From a virus: DNA of 44,199 nucleotides. Location: positions 1 to 44,199 of IMG/VR virus record IMGVR_UViG_3300018080_000278. One strand, written 5' to 3'. Position 1 is the first letter of the stretch. Each line of letters starts with the position of its first letter. Under the pieces are notes generated by a model. That model did not search any database, was not told where the DNA came from, and saw only the letters and a list, made by a program, of their open reading frames with translations. Of the stretch, positions 7,494-14,468 are shown piece by piece. The translations under genes and the position numbers were made by a program.

Positions 7494-10270
7494 CCTACGA
7501 GACCGACATCGAGAAGCGGAAGCTCGCGATCTGGGGCTCGTCGGCTGGGAAGTCCGCCATCGCCGACAAGCTCGCAGCCATGCTTCCGTCCCACCGCGTC
7601 TACGTCGAGCCGTTCGTTGGGAGCGGCGCTGTGCTCTTCGCGAAGGAGCCGGCAGAGGTGGAGGTGGTGAACGACTACGACGAGGAGATCGCCGAGGCGT
7701 TCCAGGCCATCAAGAACATGACGCCTGAGAAGCTGAAGGCGCTCGAGCGAAAAAACTGGAAGAACAGTCGGGAGCACTGGACGCGGCTGAAGGAGAACAA
7801 GCCGTCCGACGAGCTTGGCCGGCTGCATCGCTTCATGTTCCTGGCCCGGTTCAGCTACGGCAACATGCGTGGCAAGAGCTGGGACCCGGGGAGCAACGGC
7901 CAGGTGTACTCCGGTGCGGTGAAGCGCATCGAGCGGCACATGGCGCGCTGCAAGAAGCTCCACATCTACAGCGGCGACTACGAGAAGGTGGTGCGCAAGT
8001 ACGACAGCCCAGACACCGTCTTCTTCTTCGACCCACCCTACTTCGGTTACGACGCTCGGGTCCGCGAGAACAAGTTCGACGAGCAGCACTTCTACGAGGT
8101 GCTGAAGTCCATCAAGGGCAAGTGGCTCCTCACCTACGGCGAGCTGCCTGGGTTGCTGCGGAAGGGCGGATACAACGTCCGCACCTTCAGGACCTATCGC
8201 AGCATCGCCACGATGCGCGGCGTGAAGCCCACCAAGGTGCTCTCGCAGATCTGGGTCGCCAACTACAAGGTCGGCAACGCCACCAAGGCGCTGGCAAAAG
8301 CAGAGCGGCGCTCGCTGCGCGTCTCCAACCCGGCGCACCTGGTAGAACGCCTCACCGCTGGGCAACCGGCCGGCGTGCTCTCCGCCATCGACCGCAGCAC
8401 CTTCGTTGACCAAGAGCTGGTGCTCGTCAACGACATCCAGAAGGATGACGCGGCGCAGCAGGCCTTCGGCGTGGTGGTGATGAAGAGCGGCGTGCGCTTC
8501 GAAAGCGGAGCGAAGGCGGTGCAGGCCCTCGGCGAGAAGATCGACACCTTCATGGCCGACACCTATCGCAACGACCCAGAGCCTGTGTGGTTCGTGCCGC
8601 TGCGGCTGCAGACCCGCTTCGACCCTCCGCGCGAGATCGTGAAAGGGCAGCCCCTCCCGAGCGTTCCGTCACCGGAGCCCAAAGCCTACGATGACCGCGA
8701 TGCCTTCCTGGCCGAGTTCGAGAAGGAGGATGTGCTCGCTGGCGGCGTAGTGGTGGAGCCGATGCTCGCTGGCAAGAAGGTGATCGTGGCGCGCGACACC
8801 AGCGGCAAGGCGTTCGTGACCTTCAACGGGCGCGAGGACCAGTCGGCGAGCTACCCGGGCATCGCAGAAGCGGTGGCGAAGCTCTCTGATGCGTGCCTGA
8901 TGGTCGGGATGTGGGTGCCACACGACGAGGCCGGAAACCCGATGCCGGTCGATAAGGCCGTCTGGAGCACCGCGTTCATCAACGACCTCCCGGACAGCGC
9001 CTTCCTGCACATCGAGGCTGGCGGCAAGAAGGACGAGGACGGCAAGACCGTCCCGCGCAGCCTTCGGCACTTCCCCGTGCGAAACCAGGATGGCGACCTC
9101 GACGTCCCGCACCTGCGCAACGCCATCAGTCGAGCCCCGCAGGCAAAGCTGCCCAAGGAGGTGATCGAGCGCGTGCAGGCCGAGGCGCGGCGGCTGCTGG
9201 AGGAGGTCCAGAAGGCTGAGCGCCCCCGGCGTCGCGCCGACCATCCCCAGGGACGGGTCTTCATCTACGATGCCCTGCTGTGGGGCAAGGAGGACCTCAC
9301 GAAGCGCCCCTGGACCGAGCGCAAGGCTGTGCGCGACAGGGCGCTCGGACAGCGCGGCATCGGCCCGCTGGTAAACACCCCCGGCCGCGTCGTCTACTCG
9401 CGGGACGCGCTATCTGGTGCGCTCTCGTGGGCCTCCAAGCAGCCCGCGTCGGAAGGGGCGGTCGGCAAGCAGGCCAACGGGCAATATGTCCACGGCGGTC
9501 GCTTCGCCACCCTGAAGACCACCCGGGTCATCAACGCCTTGGTGGTTGGGGCTTCCAAGCAAGAGGGAGGAACCGTCTACGAGTGCGCGGTCGGTCCGCT
9601 CGCGGAAAACGAGGCTGGCCTCTGGAAGAACACGACCAACTACGACGGTCGCCTGTTCACCAAACTGGGGCCGACTCTGCCGACGAAAGTTCAGGCGTCG
9701 AACGGCGATGTTTTGCGCGTCGATGTTTCTGAATTGCTGGTCATTGACAGCGATAAAGGTCGTGCGATAACATGGGGGTCGCCGGTTGTGGCAGAGCGAG
9801 TTCGAGTTCGACCCGACGCGGTCACCGATGTCCGGTCCAAGGCGAGCCCGAACGAGATCGTGAGAAAGACTGAAGTCGCGGTTCTGAAAGCAGATGAAGA
9901 AGAACGCTATGTACTCGGGGTTGTGCTGGAGCCAAACGATGGCAAGGACGGTGCTCCGCTCGAGCCGGACGCACACCGCGACGTCTATTCTGTCGACGAC
10001 GTTCGCAAGGCAGCGCTGCGGTTTCTTGTCGAGTACAATAAGCTCGGCGTCATGCATCAGCGCATCGCCAAGCGGGCGGAGATGGTTGTGTGTGAAAACT
10101 ACGTCGCCCCGGCCGACTTCACCGTCAACGGCCAGAACGTCCGCAAGGGCTCCTGGCTGCTCGGCGCGTTCATCCTCTCGGATGACATGTGGCAGCAGGT
10201 GAAGGACGGCAAGCTCAATGCGTGGAGCATCCAGGGCAAGGCGATGAGCAGACCGGAGGTTGTTCGATGA
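7490..10270 (+). CDS. Three-part fusion: Dam-like adenine methylase + degenerate ATP-ligase-like domain + XkdF-type capsid protease
   Basis: A 926-residue protein; ATG 7490 overlaps the previous stop and AGAGGGG lies upstream. Residues 1-265 form a D12-class (Dam-like) DNA adenine methylase: YVEPFVGSGAVLF (38-50, SAM site), VVNDYD near 60, catalytic DPPY at 181-184, and an ending (VLSQIWVANY) like Dam proteins. Residues about 415-770 follow an ATP-dependent DNA ligase: VEPMLAGKKV (motif I position), FIYDALLWGKEDLTKRPWTE (IIIa), EGAVGK (655-660, IV), RFATLK (671-676, V), then an OB-like tail. The motif I Lys and Asp are Met425 and Ala427, so adenylation is doubtful. Residues about 793-926 match XkdF-type prohead protease (YVLGVVLEPND; His856; WSIQGKA with Ser913). 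The next gene is the scaffold, as expected for a maturation protease. Confidence 0.85.
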   Translation: MTYETDIEKRKLAIWGSSAGKSAIADKLAAMLPSHRVYVEPFVGSGAVLFAKEPAEVEVVNDYDEEIAEAFQAIKNMTPEKLKALERKNWKNSREHWTRLKENKPSDELGRLHRFMFLARFSYGNMRGKSWDPGSNGQVYSGAVKRIERHMARCKKLHIYSGDYEKVVRKYDSPDTVFFFDPPYFGYDARVRENKFDEQHFYEVLKSIKGKWLLTYGELPGLLRKGGYNVRTFRTYRSIATMRGVKPTKVLSQIWVANYKVGNATKALAKAERRSLRVSNPAHLVERLTAGQPAGVLSAIDRSTFVDQELVLVNDIQKDDAAQQAFGVVVMKSGVRFESGAKAVQALGEKIDTFMADTYRNDPEPVWFVPLRLQTRFDPPREIVKGQPLPSVPSPEPKAYDDRDAFLAEFEKEDVLAGGVVVEPMLAGKKVIVARDTSGKAFVTFNGREDQSASYPGIAEAVAKLSDACLMVGMWVPHDEAGNPMPVDKAVWSTAFINDLPDSAFLHIEAGGKKDEDGKTVPRSLRHFPVRNQDGDLDVPHLRNAISRAPQAKLPKEVIERVQAEARRLLEEVQKAERPRRRADHPQGRVFIYDALLWGKEDLTKRPWTERKAVRDRALGQRGIGPLVNTPGRVVYSRDALSGALSWASKQPASEGAVGKQANGQYVHGGRFATLKTTRVINALVVGASKQEGGTVYECAVGPLAENEAGLWKNTTNYDGRLFTKLGPTLPTKVQASNGDVLRVDVSELLVIDSDKGRAITWGSPVVAERVRVRPDAVTDVRSKASPNEIVRKTEVAVLKADEEERYVLGVVLEPNDGKDGAPLEPDAHRDVYSVDDVRKAALRFLVEYNKLGVMHQRIAKRAEMVVCENYVAPADFTVNGQNVRKGSWLLGAFILSDDMWQQVKDGKLNAWSIQGKAMSRPEVVR
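9744..9771 (+). promoter_or_regulatory. Possible internal promoter ahead of the protease domain
   Basis: TTGACA (9744-9749, perfect -35) is followed after 16 bases by GATAAC (9766-9771); TAACAT (9768-9773) is an alternative -10 at 18 bases. The late promoter at 999-1027 has the same look (TTGACG...TGCGATACT against TTGACA...TGCGATAAC). It lies inside the fusion gene, before the segment encoding the protease, in a locally A/T-richer stretch. It could raise expression of protease, scaffold and capsid genes. A coding-sequence coincidence cannot be excluded. Confidence 0.4.
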
Positions 10271-11406
10271 GCAGGTTGTCCAGCCTTTTCCAGGACGTCT
10301 ACAACGCGGCCGACGAGGATGACCAGAAGCAGCGCGTGCGCAGGCTCTGGGATATGGCCGTCGGAAGCGTTCACCTTGTGGACCGCGGCGCGAACAAGCG
10401 GCGGTTCCTCATCCGCAAGAGCGAGGACGGGGGCGGCGACGACGACCTGTTCGGCGATGTCATCGTCGAGAAGGACGGCGACCTCTCGTTCAGCGTTCTC
10501 GACGAGAACCCCCAGCAAGAAACCAGCGCTGCGGTAGACGCTCTCACCGAGGTCACCGAGCGTTCTCTGCTACTTCTCAAGAGCGCCCAGGAGGGCACGA
10601 TCAATGAGACCGAGTTCGCGGCGGAGGCCAACGCGATTGGCCAGGCTCTCGCAGCCGTCAGCCCGTCGCCCACCAAGGAGGAAGCCGTGAAAACCACCGA
10701 GATCGACACCATCAAGATGGCCATCGACCAGGCGAAGTCGCCTCAGAAGTGCGCCTACTGCGACAAGGCGGCCGAGTACGGGCTCGTCTACAACGAGGGG
10801 AAGGAGTTCATCCCCTGTTGCGGCGGGCACGTCATGCAGGCCACCAACGACCTGAAGGCGAAGAACATGAAGGTCGAGGAGAAGCTCACCATGCCCACGA
10901 AGGGCAAGGAGGAGGACGCCGAGAAGGCCAAGAAGAAGCCCGAGGAGGACGAGGAGGAGAAGGGGAAGAAGGCCGACACCAAGAAGGCCGACGGTCCGTC
11001 CAACGCCAGCGTCGCCGCGCGCATCATGAAGAGCGCCGACGATATGGCCATTGAGATCGAGAAGGCCGGCCGGAAGATGAGCAAGGCCCGCGTGGCGAAG
11101 CTCAAGTCCGCGCTGGTCAAGCTGCTCGAGCTGGCGAAGGAGCTGGACCCGAGCGAGGCGCAGGACATCCTGAACGCCTCCATCACGAAGCGCCTGGACG
11201 ACGTGGAGGGTGTGGAGGATGGCGCGGAGACCGAGACCGCGAAGTCGGCCGACCCCGACAAGATCGGCGACGGCAAGTCCACCGACTCGACGCCGACCGA
11301 CGTGGAGAAGGGCGAGGCCGAGGAGAGCGCGATGTGGGGGCTGAACCTGAACGACCCGTCGCTGCACGAGGGCAGCGCCGACAAGGACACTTCCTTCTTC
11401 GACTAG
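10267..11406 (+). CDS. Scaffold-like protein (XkdF C-terminal type) with Cys cluster
   Basis: A 379-residue, very acidic and Lys/Glu-rich protein. ATG 10267 overlaps the fusion gene's stop (ATGA). Residues 30-48 (MAVGSVHLVDRGANKRRFLI) match the VxLVDxxANKxxFxI signature that follows the protease part in XkdF-like proteins, so the usual single gene seems split here. Residues 160-195 hold CAYCDKAAEY and FIPCCGGHV, a possible zinc site. Residues 215-250 are a highly charged Lys/Glu stretch and 255-320 are helical (KMSKARVAKLKSALVKLLEL), typical of internal scaffolds. Position directly before the major capsid gene supports a scaffold or capsid chaperone removed by the protease. Not a typical enzyme. 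Confidence 0.75.
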   Translation: MSRLSSLFQDVYNAADEDDQKQRVRRLWDMAVGSVHLVDRGANKRRFLIRKSEDGGGDDDLFGDVIVEKDGDLSFSVLDENPQQETSAAVDALTEVTERSLLLLKSAQEGTINETEFAAEANAIGQALAAVSPSPTKEEAVKTTEIDTIKMAIDQAKSPQKCAYCDKAAEYGLVYNEGKEFIPCCGGHVMQATNDLKAKNMKVEEKLTMPTKGKEEDAEKAKKKPEEDEEEKGKKADTKKADGPSNASVAARIMKSADDMAIEIEKAGRKMSKARVAKLKSALVKLLELAKELDPSEAQDILNASITKRLDDVEGVEDGAETETAKSADPDKIGDGKSTDSTPTDVEKGEAEESAMWGLNLNDPSLHEGSADKDTSFFD

Positions 11407-11435
11407 TCGAAGAGGGCGAAGAAACCATCTTCGAC
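11406..11435 (+). promoter_or_regulatory. Hairpin upstream of the major capsid gene
   Basis: GTCGAAGA (11406-11413) is a perfect inverted repeat of TCTTCGAC (11428-11435) with a 14-base loop. It occupies most of the 53-base gap between scaffold and capsid genes and lies just before the capsid RBS AGGAGG (11445-11450). There is no T tract. It may protect or be a processing site for the abundant capsid mRNA. Confidence 0.5.
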
Positions 11436-11459
11436 GAACACTAGAGGAGGCGAAGAGAA

Positions 11460-12416
11460 ATGAAGACCAACCAGGAACATCTGGCGAAGCTCACCAACAT
11501 CGAGAAGGCGGAGTTCACGCTGGGTCACCTGCTCGGCAACGGCGGTTATCTGACCCCGGGGCAGGCCCAGAAGTTCATCCGGCTCATCATCAAGAAAGCG
11601 GTGCTGATGTCTCAGTTCACCGTGTTCGGGATGAAGGAGTTCAAGTACCGCCTGAACACCATCCGCTTCGGCGACCGAGTGCTGAAGCCCGGAACCCCGG
11701 GGCAGGCCCTCCCGAGCGCCGACCGCTCCCGTCCGGCCATCACCCAGAAGGAGCTGGACGCGAAGCTCTTCAAGTGCGAAGTGCTCGTGGACGACGAGGT
11801 GTTCGAGGACAACATCGAGCAGGCCGGTCTGCGCAACACCATCATGCAGCTGCTCGGCGAAGCCATCGCTCGCGACACCGAGTACGTGACCATCAACGGC
11901 GACACCGCGTCCGCGGACCCGCTGCTCGCCACGATGGACGGCATGCTCAAGCAGGTCGTGACCAACGTCAAGGACGCGGCCGGCGCGCGCCTCACCCGTG
12001 CGCTGCTGAAGGACGCGCTCAAGCTCCTGCCGCACGAGTACAAGGGCGACCACAAGGCGATGCGGTTCCTGACCTCGACCAACGCCGCGCTGGACTACAG
12101 CGAGGAGCTGGGCGACGCCAACGCGGCCGACATCCTGGCGCGGCACGTGGAGAACGAGCTGGGGCCGAAGTACAAGAGCATCCCCGTGGTGGCGGTGCCC
12201 GAGTTCCCCGAGAACCTCGGCGGCTCGAGCAACTACACCGAGTGCGTGCTCTGCCAGCCCAACAACTTCCACGTGGGCTTCCACCGGAAGATCCAGGTCC
12301 GCGTCACGGAGGACATCCAGAGCGGGTCCGTGATCATCGTGGGTCGGCTGCGCTTCGACGCGAAGTTCGCCAACGAAGAGGCGACCTCGAAGATCGAGAA
12401 CCTGCTCGCCACCTGA
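11460..12416 (+). CDS. Major capsid protein (HK97 fold)
   Basis: A 318-residue protein. The ATG at 11460 has a strong AGGAGG nine bases upstream, fitting high expression. The order of elements suits the XkdG-like HK97-fold coat family: N-terminal helix (EHLAKLTNIEKAEFTLGHLL), E-loop region around RFGDRVLKPGTPGQALPSAD, then FKCEVLVDDEVFEDNIEQAG, LLGEAIARDTEYVTINGD in the spine-helix region, and a beta-rich A domain ending NFHVGFHRKIQVRVTEDIQS. No cleavable pro-domain is obvious; the separate scaffold probably supplies that role. The gene is bordered by hairpins on both sides and followed by a decoration-like gene. Confidence 0.9.
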   Translation: MKTNQEHLAKLTNIEKAEFTLGHLLGNGGYLTPGQAQKFIRLIIKKAVLMSQFTVFGMKEFKYRLNTIRFGDRVLKPGTPGQALPSADRSRPAITQKELDAKLFKCEVLVDDEVFEDNIEQAGLRNTIMQLLGEAIARDTEYVTINGDTASADPLLATMDGMLKQVVTNVKDAAGARLTRALLKDALKLLPHEYKGDHKAMRFLTSTNAALDYSEELGDANAADILARHVENELGPKYKSIPVVAVPEFPENLGGSSNYTECVLCQPNNFHVGFHRKIQVRVTEDIQSGSVIIVGRLRFDAKFANEEATSKIENLLAT

Positions 12417-12457
12417 TAGGCGGCGTGCGGAGCGGAGCGGTTTTGAGCAACTGACAG

Positions 12458-12477
12458 CTGGCGCGTTGCTGCGCCGG
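12458..12477 (+). promoter_or_regulatory. Hairpin between capsid and decoration genes
   Basis: CTGGCGC (12458-12464) pairs with GCGCCGG (12471-12477), seven pairs including one G-T, with loop GTTGCT. It lies in the 77-base gap after the capsid gene, which also has short GCGGA repeats (about 12428-12440). No run of T follows. It probably stabilises the capsid transcript end or separates expression levels. Confidence 0.45.
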
Positions 12478-12493
12478 CATGAAGGAGAAGATC

Positions 12494-12814
12494 ATGGCTC
12501 TCACTTACGGAACCACCCCGGACGTGAAGTCGGCGCGCGTGAAGCAGGCCAACTTCCTCATCCAGCAGTCCATCGACCTGGACGACAGCTACCCGAGCGG
12601 CGGCTACGCGCTGACCGATCTGGCGGCGTCTCTCGGCGACAACGTCTACACCATTCTGCACGTGGATGTGCAGCCCGTGGCCGGCTACCTGTTCAGCTAC
12701 GACCGAGCGAACGACAAGCTCATCGTGCTGGACGCAGCCACCGGCGCGGAGATCGCTGGGGCCACGGACCTGCAGGCCGTGACCGGACTGGTCGCAACCA
12801 TCTGGGCCGAGTAG
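12494..12814 (+). CDS. Capsid decoration-like protein
   Basis: A 106-residue protein. I chose ATG 12494 because AAGGAG (12482-12487) lies just upstream; an in-frame ATG at 12479 would place that Shine-Dalgarno inside the gene. It is beta-rich, with a typical DLDDSYPSGGYALTDLAASL segment followed by VYTILHVDVQPVAGYLFSYD and DKLIVLDAATGAEI. I associate this SYPsGG...GY.f.YD...KL pattern with small phage proteins encoded next to the major capsid gene, thought to be head-surface or stabilising proteins. A hairpin lies on each side of the gene. The virion location is inference from position. Confidence 0.7.
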   Translation: MALTYGTTPDVKSARVKQANFLIQQSIDLDDSYPSGGYALTDLAASLGDNVYTILHVDVQPVAGYLFSYDRANDKLIVLDAATGAEIAGATDLQAVTGLVATIWAE

Positions 12815-12820
12815 AACAGA

Positions 12821-12838
12821 CGGGCCTCATGTTGCCCG
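12821..12838 (+). promoter_or_regulatory. Short hairpin after the decoration-like gene
   Basis: CGGGC (12821-12825) pairs with GCCCG (12834-12838) around the loop CTCATGTT. It is five base pairs, placed 7 bases after the stop of the decoration gene. No T tract follows, so a terminator is unlikely. Confidence 0.35.
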
Positions 12839-12854
12839 AGTTAGAGGTAAAAAG

Positions 12855-13391
12855 ATGAAGGTACGACTCAGGCCATACAACCCCGCCATCGGGAACGTGA
12901 AGCGTGCTCACGGGGCACCCTTCAAAGACGCGAACGGCCAAGCCATCACGTACCAGGCTGGCGTCTGGTACGACCTCGACGACGACGAGGAGGAGGCCAT
13001 CGCCTACCTTCGCGGCATCAGACAGGTGTCTCGCGACCCCGGGTCGCCGCTGGCGTTCGACGTCTGCACCGAGGAGGAGGCTGAGAAGCTACAAGCGGAG
13101 GAGGAGGTCATCGGCGTGGTTCGCCGCGCCGAGACCCCCCCCTCCGAAACTTCCGGCCCCGTCCAGGTGAAGCAGCGCAAGGACGCAACGCTCAACGCAC
13201 CGCGTCCGAAGCATGAGCTGTCCGCGGCTGCTGTCGCGAAGACGAAGGAGCCCCCGAAGGCCAAGCCAAGGCCAGCGAAACCATCGGCATCAAAGGCGTC
13301 CGCGGGGAGCAAGACGCCCAAGAAGTCGACGGCCAAAAAGAAGGCCGCGCCGAAGCGGAAAACCACGCCGCGGCGCAAAGGCTCCACCTGA
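12855..13391 (+). CDS. Capsid-region protein with histone H1-like C-terminal tail
   Basis: A 178-residue protein starting at ATG 12855 with AGAGGT upstream. Residues 1-75 form a small folded part (RPYNPAIGNVKRAHGAPF, QAGVWYDLDDDEEEAIAYLR, FDVCTEEEAEKLQAEEE). From about residue 130 to the end it is nearly all Lys, Arg, Ala, Pro, Ser and Thr, for example KPRPAKPSASKASAGSKTPK, like bacterial histone H1-like tails. Such a tail would bind DNA or other polyanions without sequence preference. As the gene follows the capsid genes, the protein may be packaged with the genome or sit at the capsid wall. An eight-C run (13135-13142) lies within it but the frame is intact. TGATG overlap with the next gene. 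Confidence 0.65.
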   Translation: MKVRLRPYNPAIGNVKRAHGAPFKDANGQAITYQAGVWYDLDDDEEEAIAYLRGIRQVSRDPGSPLAFDVCTEEEAEKLQAEEEVIGVVRRAETPPSETSGPVQVKQRKDATLNAPRPKHELSAAAVAKTKEPPKAKPRPAKPSASKASAGSKTPKKSTAKKKAAPKRKTTPRRKGST

Positions 13392-13705
13392 TGTCGGGCG
13401 GTGGTGGCGACCGGAATCACTTGACCACCACCGACATCGGGCTCGCTGCCTACTACATGGTCTCCGGTCTGGAGCTTGTAGGCATCGAGCGCGACCCGGA
13501 TGTTCGCAACACGCTTGACTGCGTGTTCTGCTTTCGGGACGTGGATGGTCGAGCTGACGACCTTCTGATCCGCTGGACCAACTCCCCAGAACAGCGGTTC
13601 GATAACCAGATGCGTGCCCTGCGAAAGCTGGTCGCGCAGGCGCGTCGGTCCAACCGGCAGCGCTACGGTAAAGTTAAAGGAGGCAGGCAACATGGCCCAA
13701 AATGA
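13391..13705 (+). CDS. DUF5659-like small protein
   Basis: A 104-residue protein; ATG 13391 overlaps the previous stop. The pattern TTTDIGLAAYYMVSGLELVG, then RNTLDCVFCFRD, LIRWTNSPEQRFDNQMRALR and a basic end fits DUF5659, small proteins of unknown function common in phages and prophages. The ending is Lys/Arg-rich. The last 14 bases overlap the next gene, whose perfect Shine-Dalgarno (AAAGGAGG, 13676-13683) lies inside this gene. Role unknown. Confidence 0.7.
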   Translation: MSGGGGDRNHLTTTDIGLAAYYMVSGLELVGIERDPDVRNTLDCVFCFRDVDGRADDLLIRWTNSPEQRFDNQMRALRKLVAQARRSNRQRYGKVKGGRQHGPK

Positions 13706-14042
13706 AAACGACGAGAACGGCAAGTGGGAGAACGGACCAACCCTGAGCGAAGACCAGCTGCTGCGCTGGAAGCTCACCCGGGCAGAGCAGCGAGCGGCGA
13801 CGGCCGAGTTCAGACAGGCCGAGGCGAACCTTCGCGCCTGGATCGCGTCGCAACCCGAGGTGCAACTCGCGGAGAAGCGACTCGCCCAGCTGGAGAAGGC
13901 GATGACCGCTGCCATCGATGCCGAGGGAACGATGCGCAAGCAGCTCGAAGGAGAGCTTGATGTCGACCTCGCCAAGGCCCAGGTCAACCTGGAGACCGGC
14001 GAGACGAGGGTGCCACTCACTGCCGATGATGACGAGGAGTAG
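13692..14042 (+). CDS. Coiled-coil capsid-region protein, paralogue of the gene at 14469
   Basis: A 116-residue protein; ATG 13692 was chosen for AAAGGAGG (13676-13683) eight bases upstream. It is almost entirely one long helix (LSEDQLLRWKLTRAEQRAAT, then Ala/Glu-rich heptads) and ends in AKAQVNLETGETRVPLTADD. The start of the helix and the end closely parallel the protein at 14469 (LTRPQLQKWRMLDAEMRAAA; ADCAIDPETGTVRVIPGDK), so the two look like duplicates, this copy lacking the basic tail. Probably a structural coiled-coil protein of the head; exact role unknown. Confidence 0.7.
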   Translation: MAQNENDENGKWENGPTLSEDQLLRWKLTRAEQRAATAEFRQAEANLRAWIASQPEVQLAEKRLAQLEKAMTAAIDAEGTMRKQLEGELDVDLAKAQVNLETGETRVPLTADDDEE

Positions 14043-14050
14043 AACAGGCG

Positions 14051-14458
14051 ATGCATCGGCGGAACGCGCCAACCGCCAGGCCGGTCTTCAAGGGCAGCTG
14101 TACCGTGGACGAGTCTGTCGGCGACGCGGTCTTCATCTCTGGGGAAGAGGTGGATGGCGTGTTTCCTGTTCGGCGAGCCCACTGCACGTCTTGGAGCAAG
14201 ATGCCTGCGGTCGGCTTCATCATCGCGAAACCGTCCGACGAGGTCTGCTACGTCCAACAGGCCGGCCAACTGCCGAAGGGTGTGCTCAGCGGGCTCACGC
14301 GCGGCAAGACCTACAAGGTCGGGCAAAACGGTGCGCTGGTTCAACTCGCTCCAGCGCCTGGCGCGGGCGGCTATTCAGTCGTCCAGTTCATGGGCCTGGC
14401 GATGTCGGTCGACGAGTTCCACGTCGCGGTCGACTACCAGCTCAAGGTTAATCGTTAA
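14051..14458 (+). CDS. Beta-rich head-surface protein (DUF2190-like pattern), related to C-terminus of the 594-aa fibre
   Basis: A 135-residue protein starting at ATG 14051, with GAGGAG at 14035-14040. The pattern GSCTVDESVGDAVFISG, MPAVGFIIAKPSD, GLTRGKTYKVGQNGALVQ and VVQFMGLAMSVDEFHV is a small beta-barrel often found alone or at the ends of phage head fibres. The C-terminal 110 residues of the next large gene (14986-16770) follow the same order: CGEDLALGDPVYFSAAD, KMIGVASAAAT, WTVGSIVYVATGGGLTQ, VIMAGIAASATDLFVLP. The two probably share fold and place on the virion. Related small barrels (DUF2190 type) are capsid decorators, which would suit the position. Confidence 0.65.
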   Translation: MHRRNAPTARPVFKGSCTVDESVGDAVFISGEEVDGVFPVRRAHCTSWSKMPAVGFIIAKPSDEVCYVQQAGQLPKGVLSGLTRGKTYKVGQNGALVQLAPAPGAGGYSVVQFMGLAMSVDEFHVAVDYQLKVNR

Positions 14459-14468
14459 GGAGGAGCAC

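Noticed and set aside
12479-12493. An earlier ATG for the decoration-like gene
   Set aside because: The AAGGAG Shine-Dalgarno lies between this ATG and the ATG at 12494, supporting the later start.
13135-13142. An eight-C run as a possible phase-variable tract
   Set aside because: The reading frame continues normally through it and the gene is probably structural; no sign of a frameshifted partner.
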